Positions 22,575-32,958 are shown, numbered from the stretch's first letter. The stretch is 64,000 nucleotides of DNA from Hermatobates lingyangjiaoensis (GCA_026182355.1 JAPFBL010000316.1:1-64000); one strand, 5' to 3'. Numbers and translations: made by a program. Notes: a model not told the origin generated them from the sequence alone.

Positions 22575-24530
22575 TATATTAAGTATAAAATATACTATAA
22601 TTTTATGCAGAAGGTAATTTTTTGTTTATTGCCATTGTATTCATGATATCATATGTAGTCTAGTGTGACTTACTATCGCACCTGTGGTGGGGTTAATCAT
22701 CGTTGTACGTCTCAATCTCGTTTGCCATCTTATTTATTAGATTACGCTTTATCACCTAAACGTTTCACAAATTTACTATATAAAAGTACTATATAGAAGT
22801 CATGAAATCACATGTAGATAAGTATGATTTATTATCATTCATTCAAGTTAATCACCGTTACATGTTTTAATCTATTTTGCTAAAGTATCCATTAGATTGC
22901 CAATATTTAATCAACATTTCAAAAATATACGATACAAAATAGGAGTAATTTAGCCTGTTGGTATTAAGGAATTACTCCGTATGTTTTGAAACATATTGTC
23001 TTGGCAATTAAGAGCAATGAATGACCATTAAAATTAATTCGGACATAAAGTAACGTAAACTGAGCAAATATTTGTAATAAATGTTTAATATTAATTTAAT
23101 AAACTTATATATATATATATATATTAAATTATAATATAATACAATAGTATATTAATATATTAATAATTTTGTTTTATAGCTTTAAAAACACGATAATTGC
23201 TTATTTTCCTCAATCAAGCATATTTTTTAACGTTTAAAGAAAAACATAATAATTCGCTGATAAATTTTCTTTACACTCGACCTGTATTGGATCTACTGTA
23301 GTTAAACAGTCAACTATTAGAAATTAAAGGATAATATGATTCATTATTTGCGGAATCTTTTATTATTTTAAATTGAATTAGATGTTAGAAATATAATGAA
23401 TAAGTTTTTAATAGCTTTTAACCACATTATGGTTATCTATAACTATAAGTTACTAAACTACATACATTTTTAAAAAAGAATGCAAGAACATAGGATTTTA
23501 GGAGGGATAATGATGTGAAAACTTATGTCTAGACTATCAATGGAAATACCATAAAGCAAGAGACTTTCGACCAAGAAATAAATTTCACAGAATAACGCAC
23601 ATTTTAACCGAAATCACAACTATCTATTATAATTTATTTACTTCTGTCATTCTTTTTTTGTTACATACTTCTGAAATATTATGCATAAGTAACTTTCCTT
23701 ATTTTTTGTTTGCAATAGTATAATTACAACTTTAATATTTCATAGAAAAGAATTTTTTGTTCGATAATTTATGTTTAACGATATGATATTCTTTTTCTAT
23801 TACTTTTAAAGTATATTCTTTTTAATCCTCCCTTTTTCCTCCCACCATTTTGTACTTGTTATTCTCAGTTGTAGCGATTGTTAGTACTAAATCTAAAATA
23901 AATAAGCTGCAGTAAACCTTTTAGCAACATTTAACTACTTATAATTCAATAACAACTTCGTAAAAAAGGCAGCTGCATAATAGCTAAAAGTTGTACATAC
24001 TTGAACTTCTACACGTGGCTAAAAATTTATATGTAGGAATATTATTCGAACTCTAAAGAATAATATTGCGTGGATTATTGTAAACAGTAATAATCGATTA
24101 CAATTATTAATAAAAAGCATTTTTTTATAGAACTGTTCAAGTAACGTGAAGTGACTAAAATTATTTGATTTCGAAAATTAAATTTTATGAAAAGCACTAA
24201 AAGATTAGCAAGTAATGGTAAAAGTGCTGTATCATGAGGATGGACTTGAGGATAGCAAGGACTAATGTTTGCTATCAGTACGGCATTTGCTCTTAATGGA
24301 GCCTGCTCTTCTTTCAACCAACTCCCAACTGTCCTATTAATCCTTTTATCTTTGGTAACTTCAATCCTAGAACATTTAACTTCCAGTTTCCACGAATCCC
24401 TGCCATTCAATCCTCCACCTCTATACCAGCAAAGCGTACATTTGTATTAACTTTATTAATACTACTGCATGAAACTGTCATTCCATAAATATATAATAAA
24501 TAAATGTTTGATGTCCTTTAGGAATCGTTC
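22575..24530. other. AT-rich intronic stretch
   Basis: No repeat family or exon was recognised. A (TA)n run lies at 23108-23125. Confidence 0.45.
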
Positions 24531-24539
24531 TCATGTTGA

Positions 24540-24690
24540 TAATATATATATATATATATATATATATACCATGATAAACGGAAACGGTCCGGCAGGACAG
24601 ATTACACTTAAAATAAACTGTGACACATAGACAAAAACATAACAAAGACTCACTTTTCAATATTTCGACCGCCATTACATTATGGAAACA
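24540..24690 (-). repeat. PLE terminal half, family A2
   Basis: It begins with (TA)n then ACCATGATAAACG and ATTTCGACCGCCATTAC, the same order as the left arm at 10200-10330, but the mirror arm is missing. Confidence 0.65.
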
Positions 24691-24799
24691 TTCTCAATAA
24701 AAACTGATGCTGTAAAAATTCAGATGAACATTCAATGTAGGAGATATATGCTTTAAAATCTGTTCCTTAACGTTTTCTTATTTGAAACTATATAATTTG

Positions 24800-24889
24800 G
24801 GAAAACTCCACAAACCGAAAGAAACATAATCAGAAAATTAGAGACAATCAGCAAAAAGGTCGTTAATGCAGAGGCTGCTGCAGATTTCA

Positions 24890-24896
<7 letters not shown>
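24800..24896 (+). pseudogene. PLE ORF N-terminal fragment
   Basis: One frame reads IIRKLETISKKVVNAEAAAD then FNI and enters (TA)n. Frame is lost upstream after GKLHKPKE. Confidence 0.65.
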
Positions 24897-24923
<27 letters not shown>

Positions 24924-24924
24924 A

Positions 24925-25075
24925 CTTTTTTTCGTTGGAAATACGATCCAAAACGGACAAATATAGTTCAATATAAACAAAGAAACATAGAGAAATCAGA
25001 AGAACACACTTACAGTCTCTAATTTTCGGTTTGAACCGTCTTCAGGAGAGATAAGAGAGGGAAACCAAGCGCACT
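24925..25075 (-). repeat. PLE terminal fragment, family C
   Basis: CACTTTTTTTCGTTGGAAA, ACAGTCTCTAATTTTCGG and GAGAGGGAAACCAAGCGC match the arms at 36625-36960 and 58415-58650. Confidence 0.7.
25016..25050 (-). ncRNA. hammerhead-like motif, family C
   Basis: Minus strand: helix I TCTC/GAGA, CTGAAGA (25039-25045), one unpaired C, helix II GGT/ACC around TCAA, GAAA, helix III AA/TT, cut after A. Confidence 0.65.
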
Positions 25076-25384
25076 GGATCAGAGACGGTTGGAGACCAAC
25101 AGTGTTGCCGCATGCGCGCCCGTTCACAGAAAATAAGGTAGACAGGAATCAATTTATAATTAATTTATAATTTATAAAATAAAATAAAATAATGGAATAT
25201 GAAAACAATAATATATAAAAAAGAAAAAATTGAAAAAATAAGGGAAATTGATACAGAGAAATTGATACATAAACAAAAGTGCTGACTAAGCTATGATAAA
25301 ATAAAATAAAACTAAGAATACAAATAATAATAACAAATGAAATAATTTAATAAAAAATGTGAAAAGGCAAGGAACTTTTAGACA

Positions 25385-25870
25385 TTATCGCTTTAGATTG
25401 AGGCCAGGTGCACTGCGCGCACTTAATAGCCAAATATGGGCTTCTTCGGAGGCTCGTAGTGTGAGATCTTTGCTGTCAGGGGGTATTTGTCGCAGAATCT
25501 GTAACCTGTAGCACTCATTAAAAGGGAGACCGTGGCTATTGGCATGTATGGCAATGGGAAGATGGGAGCGGCTATTGACTGAAGCTCTGTGATTGTTCAT
25601 ACGGAGACTAAGCTTGGTGGATGCTTGGCCTACGTAGAACGAATCACACTTGGTACACTCCAAACGGTACACACAGTTTTTGGAGGTACACGAGCAGTCA
25701 GTTGCAACAGGATAGAGGGTGTTATGGGGGGGAGCTGTGAAGTGTGGTTGGGGATTTATAATGGGACACGTGAGGCAACCTCGACGTCCGCACAGTTGCG
25801 CTCCAGAGGGCAAACTGTTTGCCCTCGTGGAGGTTAGCTTCCTGTGCGAAAGAAAATTGCCAAGGTTGGA
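25385..25870 (-). pseudogene. PLE C-terminus with GIY-YIG endonuclease
   Basis: The minus-strand frame is open from about 25870 to a stop at 25385. It begins GNFLSHRKLTSTRANSLPSG, then a Cys cluster CGRRGCLTC, then VYRLECTKCDSFYVGQAS (GIY-YIG core: Y..., YVG), TKLSLRMNNHR (the Arg and His of the motif) and a C-terminal helix with EEAHIW holding the catalytic Glu candidate, ending APGLNLKR. GIY-YIG endonucleases follow the telomerase-like reverse transcriptase in PLEs and nick target DNA. The reverse transcriptase is missing, and the fragment abuts a PLE N-terminal piece at 25868. Intact as a domain but not as an element. Confidence 0.85.
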
Positions 25871-25945
25871 AAACTAGTTAGAAAACTAGAAAACACTAGC
25901 AAAAAGGTCGTGAATGCGGAAGCTGCCGTCTGCCGTCTACTTTAA
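25868..25945 (+). pseudogene. PLE ORF N-terminal scrap
   Basis: Reads KLVRKLENTSKKVVNAEAAV and then, after a 7-base duplication (GCCGTCT), loses frame before TTTAATAATATA and (TA)n. It lies head-to-head with the endonuclease fragment. Confidence 0.65.
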
Positions 25946-25949
25946 TAAT

Positions 25950-27760
25950 ATATATATCTGCTCTCTATTTATCAGTCAGTTACAGTTTCCGTTAATATTA
26001 GTTTGGTGACTTCGTATATTAAAGACCAGTTGAACCATCTGTTAACAATAATTAATTATCAATACACAGCGAGGCATATTGGAGGATGCTAGTATATTTT
26101 ACCACAACAAATATACTTTATAATGCAACTATTATACAAGGAGAGAGGAAAGATTATTATTTCTAATATAACCTCCAGCTAATCTCAACCATATAACGTT
26201 AATTTTGATAATTAAAAGAATTGTTAAAATAAAATTATGACATTGATTATGATAATAAGTATGCGAGAAAAACAAATATTTAAATTAATTATATAGTTTT
26301 TCTGAAGTTTAGATTATTTTGTAAATACCACAATTACTAATAATGTAAATATACAATGATAATAGAAGATCTGTGGTTTCGTAATTCAACATCCATTACG
26401 TAACTTGAAGACGCTAGTGTCAAGGCTCTCCTCGAAGTATTGTTTTCAGTTTTTAAACAGAACCCTACAATCGGTTATACACATTATATAAATGTAATTT
26501 TTTCTCTGCTTTTTTCCATTTTATTCTGTTATTAAAATTCATTAATTAACGTAAATTTAAGTTATATATTCCTTGCATTTTTTTAGATTATGAATATTCA
26601 ACATTGAAAAAGTAACCTAATACAATCTAATAATGCAAATTATTTTTTCAATAATAATTGAAGAATGATATTTTTCAAATAAATATAATTTTGGAAATGC
26701 GGGTTATAGGTAGATCTGGTGAAGTTTCATAATTGTGTAAGCGTAAATATTGATTTATTACTTGAATATATTACGAGTATAAATGAAAATCTGTTACACT
26801 ACTGATAAAAAACAAAAAAAAATTTAATTAGTATTCAGCTGATGCTTATTATTTATGAAATATAAAATACCCTTGAATCAATTTAAATAAAACATTATAT
26901 GATTTATATTTTTTTTGTCAACTAAAGGAGCATTTTATTATTAATTGAAGACTCCATGGTATTTATTGAATTATTTAGCAAAACATAGTCTGATGTTCAA
27001 TAGTTTATTTGAACTGAAATGAGCAGTGTGACATTGTAGCAGTGATTACATGTTGCAAAACATTTCCTTGTAAAATCATTCATAAAGAACCAAATAAACA
27101 AATACATTCATTCCCACATTTAATTTCTAAATTTAATCAAACATTCTACAAATGTCAACAACCAATATATTGATTATCGTTTAAATGTATTAATATGAAA
27201 TTTAAAATTGGTTTCATTCCTGAACAATATTAATACTATTGATATGAAATCAATTAATTATTTTCCTTATTTGTTCAAATGTCAATTATAATTTATATTA
27301 AAAACAATTTTATTAATTTTTCCCTTGATACTCTGCATCATGTATGACTTGATTTTAGTCGGTTGATGTGTTGGTATCATTTCACTTCTTTATTAATAAT
27401 TAATTTGCGATTGTAGTTACTGTTTCAATAGTCTTGTAAAGAAAAAGTTTGACGTTTATAAGAGGTGTACCATTTCTCGCTATTAACATCATTTTTTATT
27501 TCTGTCCTGATTACTTTTTTCCTTCAAAGGTTTATTTTACTTCAGTAGTATGTTTGTTTTTATTAAGGTAGATATCGCTGGCAACTTTATTGGCATTCCC
27601 ATAACGTATTCACTTTAGCAAGTATTCACGGTGAGTTCTTTGCAATACAGTACAAAGATCATACAGGGAGACCATGGCTTTAGGAAATAGTGAAACTATT
27701 GACATTTACTTAATCAAATGTGACTAACTGGATTTATTAGAATTGACGGAGGGACGACAG
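25950..27760. other. AT-rich intronic stretch
   Basis: No exon or known repeat recognised. Confidence 0.45.
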
Positions 27761-27784
27761 TCAACTAAAACACATATATACATA

Positions 27785-28240
27785 TATATATATTATTAAA
27801 ATAAGCAGCAGCTTTTGCATTGACCAATTTCTTGTTGACACTCTCTAGTTTTCTTATCACTTTGCGGTCAGACTCTGGTAGCTTCCAAAGATGGTTATCG
27901 AAAGACATTAACACGCACAATAAACTTGAGTTGAACCACGAAAACACTTGAATAAACCACTTTTTGAAAAAACTGTTTTAATCACTGAAATAACTATAAC
28001 TAAAAAAACAATACAAGCTTTCGGCTGTCATTCGAATTTATGGTTTATTCAAGTGTTTTCGTGCTTCACCTCAAGTTTATTGCGCGTGTTAATGTCTTTC
28101 GCTAACCTTCTTTGGAAGCTACCAGAGTCTGACCGCAAAGTGATAAGAAAACTAGAGAGTGCAACAAGAAATTGGTCAATGCAGAAGCTGCTGCTTATTT
28201 TAATAACATATGCTTAAGGGAAGACCTGCTACCATTGTAC
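27785..28240. repeat. head-to-head pair of PLE ORF N-termini
   Basis: Minus strand 27790-27915 reads LWKLPESDRKVIRKLESVNK then KLVNAKAAAYFNN. Plus strand 28090-28235 repeats LWKLPESDRKVIRKLES, loses one base, and continues to CLREDLLPLYTN after a frameshift. The centre has mirrored CGAAAACACTTGAATAAACC. Both ends enter (TA)n. Confidence 0.75.
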
Positions 28241-28270
28241 ACTAATATATATATATATATATATAAATAT

Positions 28271-28400
28271 ATATATAGTTCACACAGGAAAGAGAAAAAC
28301 AAATAAAGACACAACACAAAAGACTCACAACGATATTTCGACAGTCGTCGTCATCGGGCAGAAGTAGTCCCTTTGAGTAGCTGAAGCTAACTCAAAGGGA

Positions 28401-28405
<5 letters not shown>
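28271..28405 (-). repeat. PLE terminal fragment with degenerate ribozyme core
   Basis: GTTCACACAGGAAAGAGAAA, CTCACAACGATATTTCGACA and GTCGTCATCGGGCAG match 59060-59180 and, inverted, 2451-2550. On the minus strand box 1 is CGATGA with GTCGAAATATC. Confidence 0.65.
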
Positions 28406-28434
<29 letters not shown>

Positions 28435-28440
<6 letters not shown>

Positions 28441-28555
28441 AAAATTTGCAGCAGCTTCTGCACTCACTAACTTTAAGCTGGTGGCCTCGATCCTTCGGGC
28501 GATTTTTCTTTCTTCTGGCTGCAGTTGCCACAGCATCTGTCCTAGAGACATCTTC
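28435..28555 (-). pseudogene. PLE ORF N-terminal fragment
   Basis: MSLGQMLWQLQPEERKIARR then IEATSLKLVSAEAAANFNN, then (TA)n. It is continuous upstream with a start inside the ribozyme region (MFLWSKARV). Confidence 0.75.
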
Positions 28556-28561
28556 AATATT

Positions 28562-28605
28562 ACACGAGCTTTCGACCATAGGAACATTGGTCATCTTCAG
28601 GTAGA
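28562..28605 (-). ncRNA. hammerhead-like motif, family E2
   Basis: Minus strand: TAC / GTG helix I, CTGAAGA (28594-28600), unpaired T, helix II GACCA/TGGTC, GAAAGCTC. ATG triplets lie at the core edge and in loop II. Confidence 0.65.
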
Positions 28606-28660
28606 GCATGCCTTGTAGTAAACGGCTTAAATGCCAATCAGGTTGACTAATTCTAACCAA

Positions 28661-29190
28661 TCAGAGCGCAGGGTTAAGGCTGCTGCTCTGATTGGACCTC
28701 ATGCTCGGCTCCAGGCTCCTGCTCGTCGGAATTACATACATGTCCTTGACCTGGAGGTTTATAGAGGGGTTCCTTTCCTTTATGTACAGGGCTTCCAATA
28801 TTTGTAGCTTCTCCGCATTCTGTTCCGCCTGTATGATGGCAGTGCCCTGCACCAGCATCTCCCTCGTCAGCTGAGTGTTGTGTTTTTCCTGTGTATGTTT
28901 CTTGGGGGCTCCCGCAGTCAAATGAAGAGTTAGCCTCCTAGAGAGCTTAGTCGCAGTCATCCCAATGTACTTGGAAGGCAGGCTTTCACATTCACCTGTG
29001 GTGCAAGTATACTCGTACACTAGGTGACTGCGCTGAAGCTCCGGGGTTTCTTCTGAGGATTGTTTTTCAGCAGTAAGTTACTTGTTCTCTTGTTCTTGTA
29101 GTAAATTATCAGACTAATCCGGCTGCTTTCATCCTTGGGTGTTACGTAGGTGTGAACAATCTTTTGAATCGCCTTTTCGTCTTGCCTATA
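28661..29190 (-). pseudogene. PLE C-terminus with GIY-YIG endonuclease, frameshifted
   Basis: Upstream part (29020-29190) reads IVHTYVTPKDESSRISLIIY then YKNKRTSNLLLKNNP. After a frameshift near 29045 it continues LQRSHLVYEYTCTTGECES, LPSKYIGMTATKLSRRLTLH, and ends with LQILEALYIKERNPSINLQ, which holds the C-terminal catalytic Glu. The YEYTC...YIGMT...R pattern is GIY-YIG. The reverse transcriptase is absent. Confidence 0.8.
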
Positions 29191-29295
29191 TTCAATCGCC
29201 CGAAGGATCGAGGCCACCAGCTTAAAGTTAGTGAGTGCAGAAGCTGCTGCAAATTTTAACAACATATGTTTGAGAGAAGACCTGCTGCCAACGTA

Positions 29296-29310
<15 letters not shown>
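29190..29310 (+). pseudogene. PLE ORF N-terminal fragment
   Basis: Plus strand encodes ATSLKLVSAEAAANFNN then CLREDLLPTYSN before (TA)n, the mirror of 28435-28555 but extending one block further. Confidence 0.7.
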
Positions 29311-29336
<26 letters not shown>

Positions 29337-29344
29337 ATAAAAAC

Positions 29345-29455
29345 CAATTAAAAAGAAGATAGCACACAGATAGACACAGGAATAACTCACTTCTATATTT
29401 GGGCCATCGTCGCCATCAGGAGGCGAAGAGTCCTGCAGGAAGGTAGAGCGGCGAC
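29345..29455 (-). repeat. PLE terminal fragment, family A
   Basis: GACACAGGAATAACTCACTT, CGTCGCCATCAGGAGGCG and AGGAAGGTAGAGCGGCGACT resemble 55865-56010. Box 1 on the minus strand is CTGATGG and box 2 is mutated to CAAA. Confidence 0.55.
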
Positions 29456-29540
29456 TCTATATATACATATATAAAAAGCTTTCACATAAACACGTGAAAT
29501 AACAATCAATGATCAAACCACAATAAGAAATGGGAAAACA

Positions 29541-29583
29541 AGACTAAGATCTTTCAACCGTAACAAGCGGTCTTCGTCAGAGT
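29541..29583 (-). ncRNA. hammerhead-like motif, family B
   Basis: Minus strand CTGACGA (29574-29580), helix II GACCG/CGGTT, GAAA, AGATCT, helix I ACT/AGT. Confidence 0.7.
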
Positions 29584-29721
29584 AAAAAACCCAAATGAAC
29601 ACTAGATGCAGAAAACATCTGGTGAGGAGTTGAGAAGAGTTGAGAAAATACCACTCTTCCCTCCCACTCTTCTCAACTCCTCACCAGATGTTTTCTGCAT
29701 CTAGTGTTCAGTTGGGTTTTT

Positions 29722-29764
29722 GACTCTGACGAAGACCGCTTGTTACGGTTGAAAGATCTTAGTC
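29722..29764 (+). ncRNA. hammerhead-like motif, family B, best copy
   Basis: Helix I GACT (29722-29725) with AGTC (29761-29764), CTGACGA (29726-29732), unpaired A, helix II GACCG/CGGTT, GAAA (29751-29754), helix III AG/CT, predicted cut after 29760. Confidence 0.75.
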
Positions 29765-29825
29765 TTGTTTGCCCATTTCTTATTGTGGTTTGATCATTGA
29801 TATATATATATATATATATATATTC

Positions 29826-29990
29826 GAAAGTTCGTATATTTGGGGAGCAGGCCTTCATTTATACACGTTTTATTAAAAGTAATGCCCAATTTAACTTTTA
29901 CACTTTTTCTTATCCGTTTTTCAAGTGTTCTCATACTTGACTTCCATGGTTCTGGAACTAAAAACATAAGTTCACCAAAATTTTTATTAC
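29826..29990 (-). pseudogene. PLE ORF N-terminal fragment
   Basis: MVNDDRNMSVYSNKNFGELM, FLVPEPWKSSMRTLEKR and KLGITFNKTCINEGLLPKYT, then (TA)n. Its ATG lies within the ribozyme motif at 29996-30033. Confidence 0.8.
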
Positions 29991-29995
29991 TATAC

Positions 29996-30033
29996 ACCGA
30001 CATGTTTCGGTCATCGTTGACCATTTTCAAGGT
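29996..30033 (-). ncRNA. hammerhead-like motif, family E
   Basis: Minus strand: ACC / GGT helix I, box 1 TTGAAAA (decayed CTGAAGA), helix II GGTCA/TGACC, GAAACATGTC with helix III AC/GT and a GTC triplet. Confidence 0.6.
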
Positions 30034-30164
30034 TAAAGAATATATAAAATTATTAATGATCGAAAAGTGAATAACAATTAAAATAAACTAAAATAAACAT
30101 AACGAGTCCATAACACATATTCACAACTAGGGAGGTTATCAAAGGTAAATACGCTCGAAATACG

Positions 30165-30499
30165 TTGGTTCCACCACAACCACGCTTTCACGAAGGCTCA
30201 CCATGCATCTGGCATCCGGAGGACCCAAAGAGCACGTTAGGTTAACACATGGAGTGCAATTAACCAGGGAATTGTTAACAGACAATACTGTAATATTACA
30301 ACAAGAACATGACCACACCAGATTGCAAATTTTGGAAGCTATCTTGATCCTCGAAAAGCAACCTAGTATTAACAGCCAAGGAGGAGGATTTTCAAGAATT
30401 CTAAAATTATATGAAGGCAGTCAGAAGGCGAACCAGTCTGGGAGAGGTATAGAAGTTAATCGATTACCTTCCCAGATACAAATGACGGATAGAAGGTAA
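30165..30499 (+). pseudogene. PLE GIY-YIG C-terminal half
   Basis: Reads TTLSRRLTMHLASGGPKEHV, then TRELLTDNTVILQQE and LQILEAILILEKQPSINSQG. It aligns with the LSRRLTLHL...LTREML...LQILEALYIKERNPSIN part of the 28661 copy, so it begins just after the YIG motif. The first half of the nuclease is gone, making it catalytically dead. Confidence 0.75.
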
Positions 30500-30644
30500 C
30501 CAAGAGCCTGGTGAAACCTCAACATACCTTTACCTTTGATAACCTCCCTAGTTGTGAATATGTGTTATGGACTCGTTATGTTTATTTTAGTTTATTTTAA
30601 TTGTTATTCACTTTTCGATCATTAATAATTTTATATATTCTTTA

Positions 30645-30682
30645 ACCTTGAAAATGGTCAACGATGACCGAAACATGTCGGT
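30645..30682 (+). ncRNA. hammerhead-like motif, family E
   Basis: Mirror of 29996-30033: ACC (30645-30647), TTGAAAATG, GGTCA/TGACC, GAAACATGTC, GGT (30680-30682). Confidence 0.6.
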
Positions 30683-30810
30683 GTATAGTAATAAAAATTT
30701 TGGTGAACTTATGTTTTTAGTTCCAGAACCATGGAAGTCAAGTATGAGAACACTTGAAAAACGGATAAGAAAAAGTGTAAAAGTTAAATTGGGCATTACT
30801 TTTAATAATA
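30655..30810 (+). pseudogene. PLE ORF N-terminal fragment
   Basis: Identical in sense to 29826-29990 up to KLGITFNN and then enters (TA)n one block earlier (at FNN instead of KYTN). Confidence 0.8.
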
Positions 30811-30834
30811 TATATATATATATATATATATATG

Positions 30835-30990
30835 TTTCAAAGTAAACTTTAGGTACACAGTAATGGGAAAAACAGACTTACAGTCATTAATGTTTGGTTT
30901 AACTGTCATCAGGAGAGAAGAAATAGGGAAACCTATTTCTTGCGGGAAACGCGCACTAACGCGGGAAGCGTTAGTTCGCGCATCGTTTTC
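30835..30990 (-). repeat. PLE terminal fragment, family C
   Basis: ACTTACAGTCATTAATGTTTGG, CATCAGGAGAGAAG and GGGAAAC repeat the layout of family C. Box 1 is CTGATGA on the minus strand but box 2 is CAAA. Confidence 0.5.
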
Positions 30991-30999
30991 TTGATGATT

Positions 31000-31830
31000 A
31001 TACATGTATATATAAATACTAGAATGTTTTTTTTTTAATAGTTCTTTTCCAAGTAATATTATTTTAATTTTATTGACTAGAATATTTGGTTAATTAGGGT
31101 TCATAAATCATTCATCGAAGATCATTTAGCTATTAAAAGTGTTTTGTTTGTTGTAATCTCATTAGAACAAATTTAAGTAAGTAGTAATTATAGAAGTTTT
31201 GAAGCTTTCAGAAACTCAAGCATTATTTAAATTTGTTAGTAGACTTGAATTGAATTGTTTTAAACCAAATAGGATTAAACGTGAAGTTGGGTTAGTTTAA
31301 GATCATTAAACGTATATCAACAATTGACATTAGAGTAGAGAAAGAGTGAAGGGAAGAGAGGTTTCTACTGAGTATTTAGACGAACAAAGCCGCAACCTGT
31401 GGCCTGTATTGTTTCGTCCTCTAAACAGAGCTCTAAACTTTAGCCCTTTCCCAAACTAGTCGGCCTCTTCATACTCTTGAAAACCTCTCTTGATTTTCTC
31501 TCTATTCGGGCGATCTTTGGCTTTGGCTCAAACTCCCAACTCTTGCTCAATCAACAATAAAACAATATTAACTTGACTCTAAAGCACAGCTTAACTTTGT
31601 GAAGGAAAAATCAGAATTACTTCATGAAGTAAGATATTACCTTATAATTTATAAGTGACAAAAAAAGTATAACCTTTTAGATACTTATCAGTGTAGAATC
31701 TATAGATTCTATAGATATAGTACAGTATATACTATAGATGAAGCAGTTTATCTGATTGTAAATAATTAGTAATAATGAAGTCGATGTATCAAATGATGCG
31801 CTCGGAATGTATATATTGAAATAATCATTT
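31000..31830. other. unassigned; GC-richer block at 31330-31560
   Basis: The 31330-31560 block is compositionally distinct but has no frame I can identify. Confidence 0.35.
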
Positions 31831-31834
31831 TAAG

Positions 31835-32035
31835 TAAAAAAAGTTATTGAAATAGTCTCCACATATAGAAAAAAAATTATAAATAACCCGTTTCGAACAC
31901 GTAGCATTCTTCTTCAGGCATTAACAAAGGATGTGTCTCTGTGCTACAGTTGAACGTATTCAAAACTCGTTATTTATACTATTTTTCTATATGTGCAGAC
32001 TATTTCATTAGATTTTTACCCTAATTTTAGTAAAT
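31835..32035. repeat. inverted PLE terminal pair, family D
   Basis: TATTGAAATAGTCTCCACAT on the left mirrors ATGTGCAGACTATTTCATTA on the right. The minus-strand core is at 31886-31922: CTGAAGA, helix II GAATGC/GTGTTC and GAAACGG. Confidence 0.7.
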
Positions 32036-32184
32036 ACCAAATAATAACTGACTGCACTGGCATAGAAATAAATTATCATGTTTCATATTCACAATAACTG
32101 TTGTTTTTCTCTACGTTGAATAAGTAACTTACATAACGGTATGAATAAATTCTACTTTATTTCAACCCATTTATAACTATATAT

Positions 32185-32310
32185 ATAAAAGGTTTTCACA
32201 TCAACACATTAAATAACAATTAATGATCAAACCACAATATGAAATGGGAAAACAATACTAAGATCCTTCAACCGTAACAAGCGGTCTTCGTCAGAGTTAA
32301 AATGGACCTA
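32185..32310 (-). repeat. PLE terminal half, family B
   Basis: TCACATCAACACATTAAATA, GATCAAACCACAATATG and CAACCGTAACAAGCGGTC. A minus-strand core with CTGACGA and GAAG (box 2 changed) is present. The mirror arm is missing. Confidence 0.65.
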
Positions 32311-32376
32311 TAAACTACTCGGCTATTCGTCACCATCGAAACAAATCATATATCTTTCTCTGAGCAACACATAGAA

Positions 32377-32404
<28 letters not shown>

Positions 32405-32417
<13 letters not shown>

Positions 32418-32599
32418 TGTATTATCTAATCAGGATTCGGTGAAATTTTCTAGGTTCAAAAATCAAACTCTCATTGCTGACGTTTCGGTTTTATTTTAAA
32501 ACCGAGAGTTTGATTTTTGAACCTAGAAAATTTCACCGAATCCCGATTAGATAACACACCTACTCTATCAAACGGTCGATATTATTATTGAATCTGTTG

Positions 32600-32610
<11 letters not shown>
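32405..32610. repeat. inverted repeat shared with 7030-7165
   Basis: TTATCTAATCAGGATTCGGT and ACCGAATCCCGATTAGATAA mirror each other around GAAACGTCAGC-type ribozyme halves. No complete CTGANGA box was found. Confidence 0.7.
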
Positions 32611-32631
<21 letters not shown>

Positions 32632-32715
32632 GATGTCCTTTTCTTGACCAACTGTTCATATATTTTTTTGAGATTTATTGAGGGTTTTTGGTCTAATATT
32701 CAAAAAAACTTCGTT

Positions 32716-32753
32716 GCCAACGTTTCGATATATATTTATATCATCTTCAGGGC
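32716..32753 (-). ncRNA. hammerhead-like motif, family F
   Basis: Minus strand: GCC/GGC helix I, CTGAAGA (32744-32750), unpaired T, helix II GATATA/TATATC, GAAACGTT. Confidence 0.65.
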
Positions 32754-32813
32754 TAAAAACATTATTACAATGTTTTAACTGTTTTGTTAACTTAAATAGT
32801 AACAATGTTTTTA

Positions 32814-32851
32814 GCCCTGAAGATGATATAAATATATATCGAATCGTTGGC
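32814..32851 (+). ncRNA. hammerhead-like motif, family F, box 2 changed
   Basis: GCC, CTGAAGA (32817-32823), helix II GATATA/TATATC, GAATCGTTGGC with A-to-T at the last position of box 2. Confidence 0.5.
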
Positions 32852-32899
32852 AACGAAGTTTTTTGAATATTAGACCAAAAACCCTCAATAAATCTCAAA

Positions 32900-32957
<58 letters not shown>

Positions 32958-32958
<1 letters not shown>

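Larger units (their letters stand above)
28435..29312. mobile_element. compact PLE with inverted terminal repeats
   Basis: A minus-strand N-terminus (28435-28560) and a plus-strand N-terminus (29190-29310) flank a minus-strand endonuclease end. Both (TA)n borders are present. The two N-terminal pieces share AATTTTAACAACATATG-type ends and the GCCCGAAGGATCGAGGCCAC block in opposite orientation. No reverse transcriptase remains. Confidence 0.75.
29470..29800. repeat. long inverted PLE terminal pair, family B
   Basis: The arms run from CACATAAACACGTGAAATAA to TTGTGGTTTGATCATTGAT. The inner part GAACACTAGATGCAGAAAAC mirrors at 29688-29710. This is one of the best-preserved hairpins. The central GAGGAGTTGAGAAGAGT region is also mirrored. 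Confidence 0.85.
29822..30815. mobile_element. PLE remnant with near-perfect inverted terminal repeats
   Basis: Left arm (29840-30145) and right arm (30530-30810) are close reverse complements over about 280 bp, including AACTAGGGAGGTTATCAAAG and its mirror. Between them lies only the end of a GIY-YIG domain. Each arm holds, in order, a hammerhead-like motif and an ORF N-terminus facing outward into (TA)n. Confidence 0.85.
32640..32900. repeat. inverted PLE terminal pair, family F
   Basis: TTTTTTTGAGATTTATTGAG and CTCAATAAATCTCAAAG bound two facing cores. Flanked on both sides by long (TA)n runs. Confidence 0.8.
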
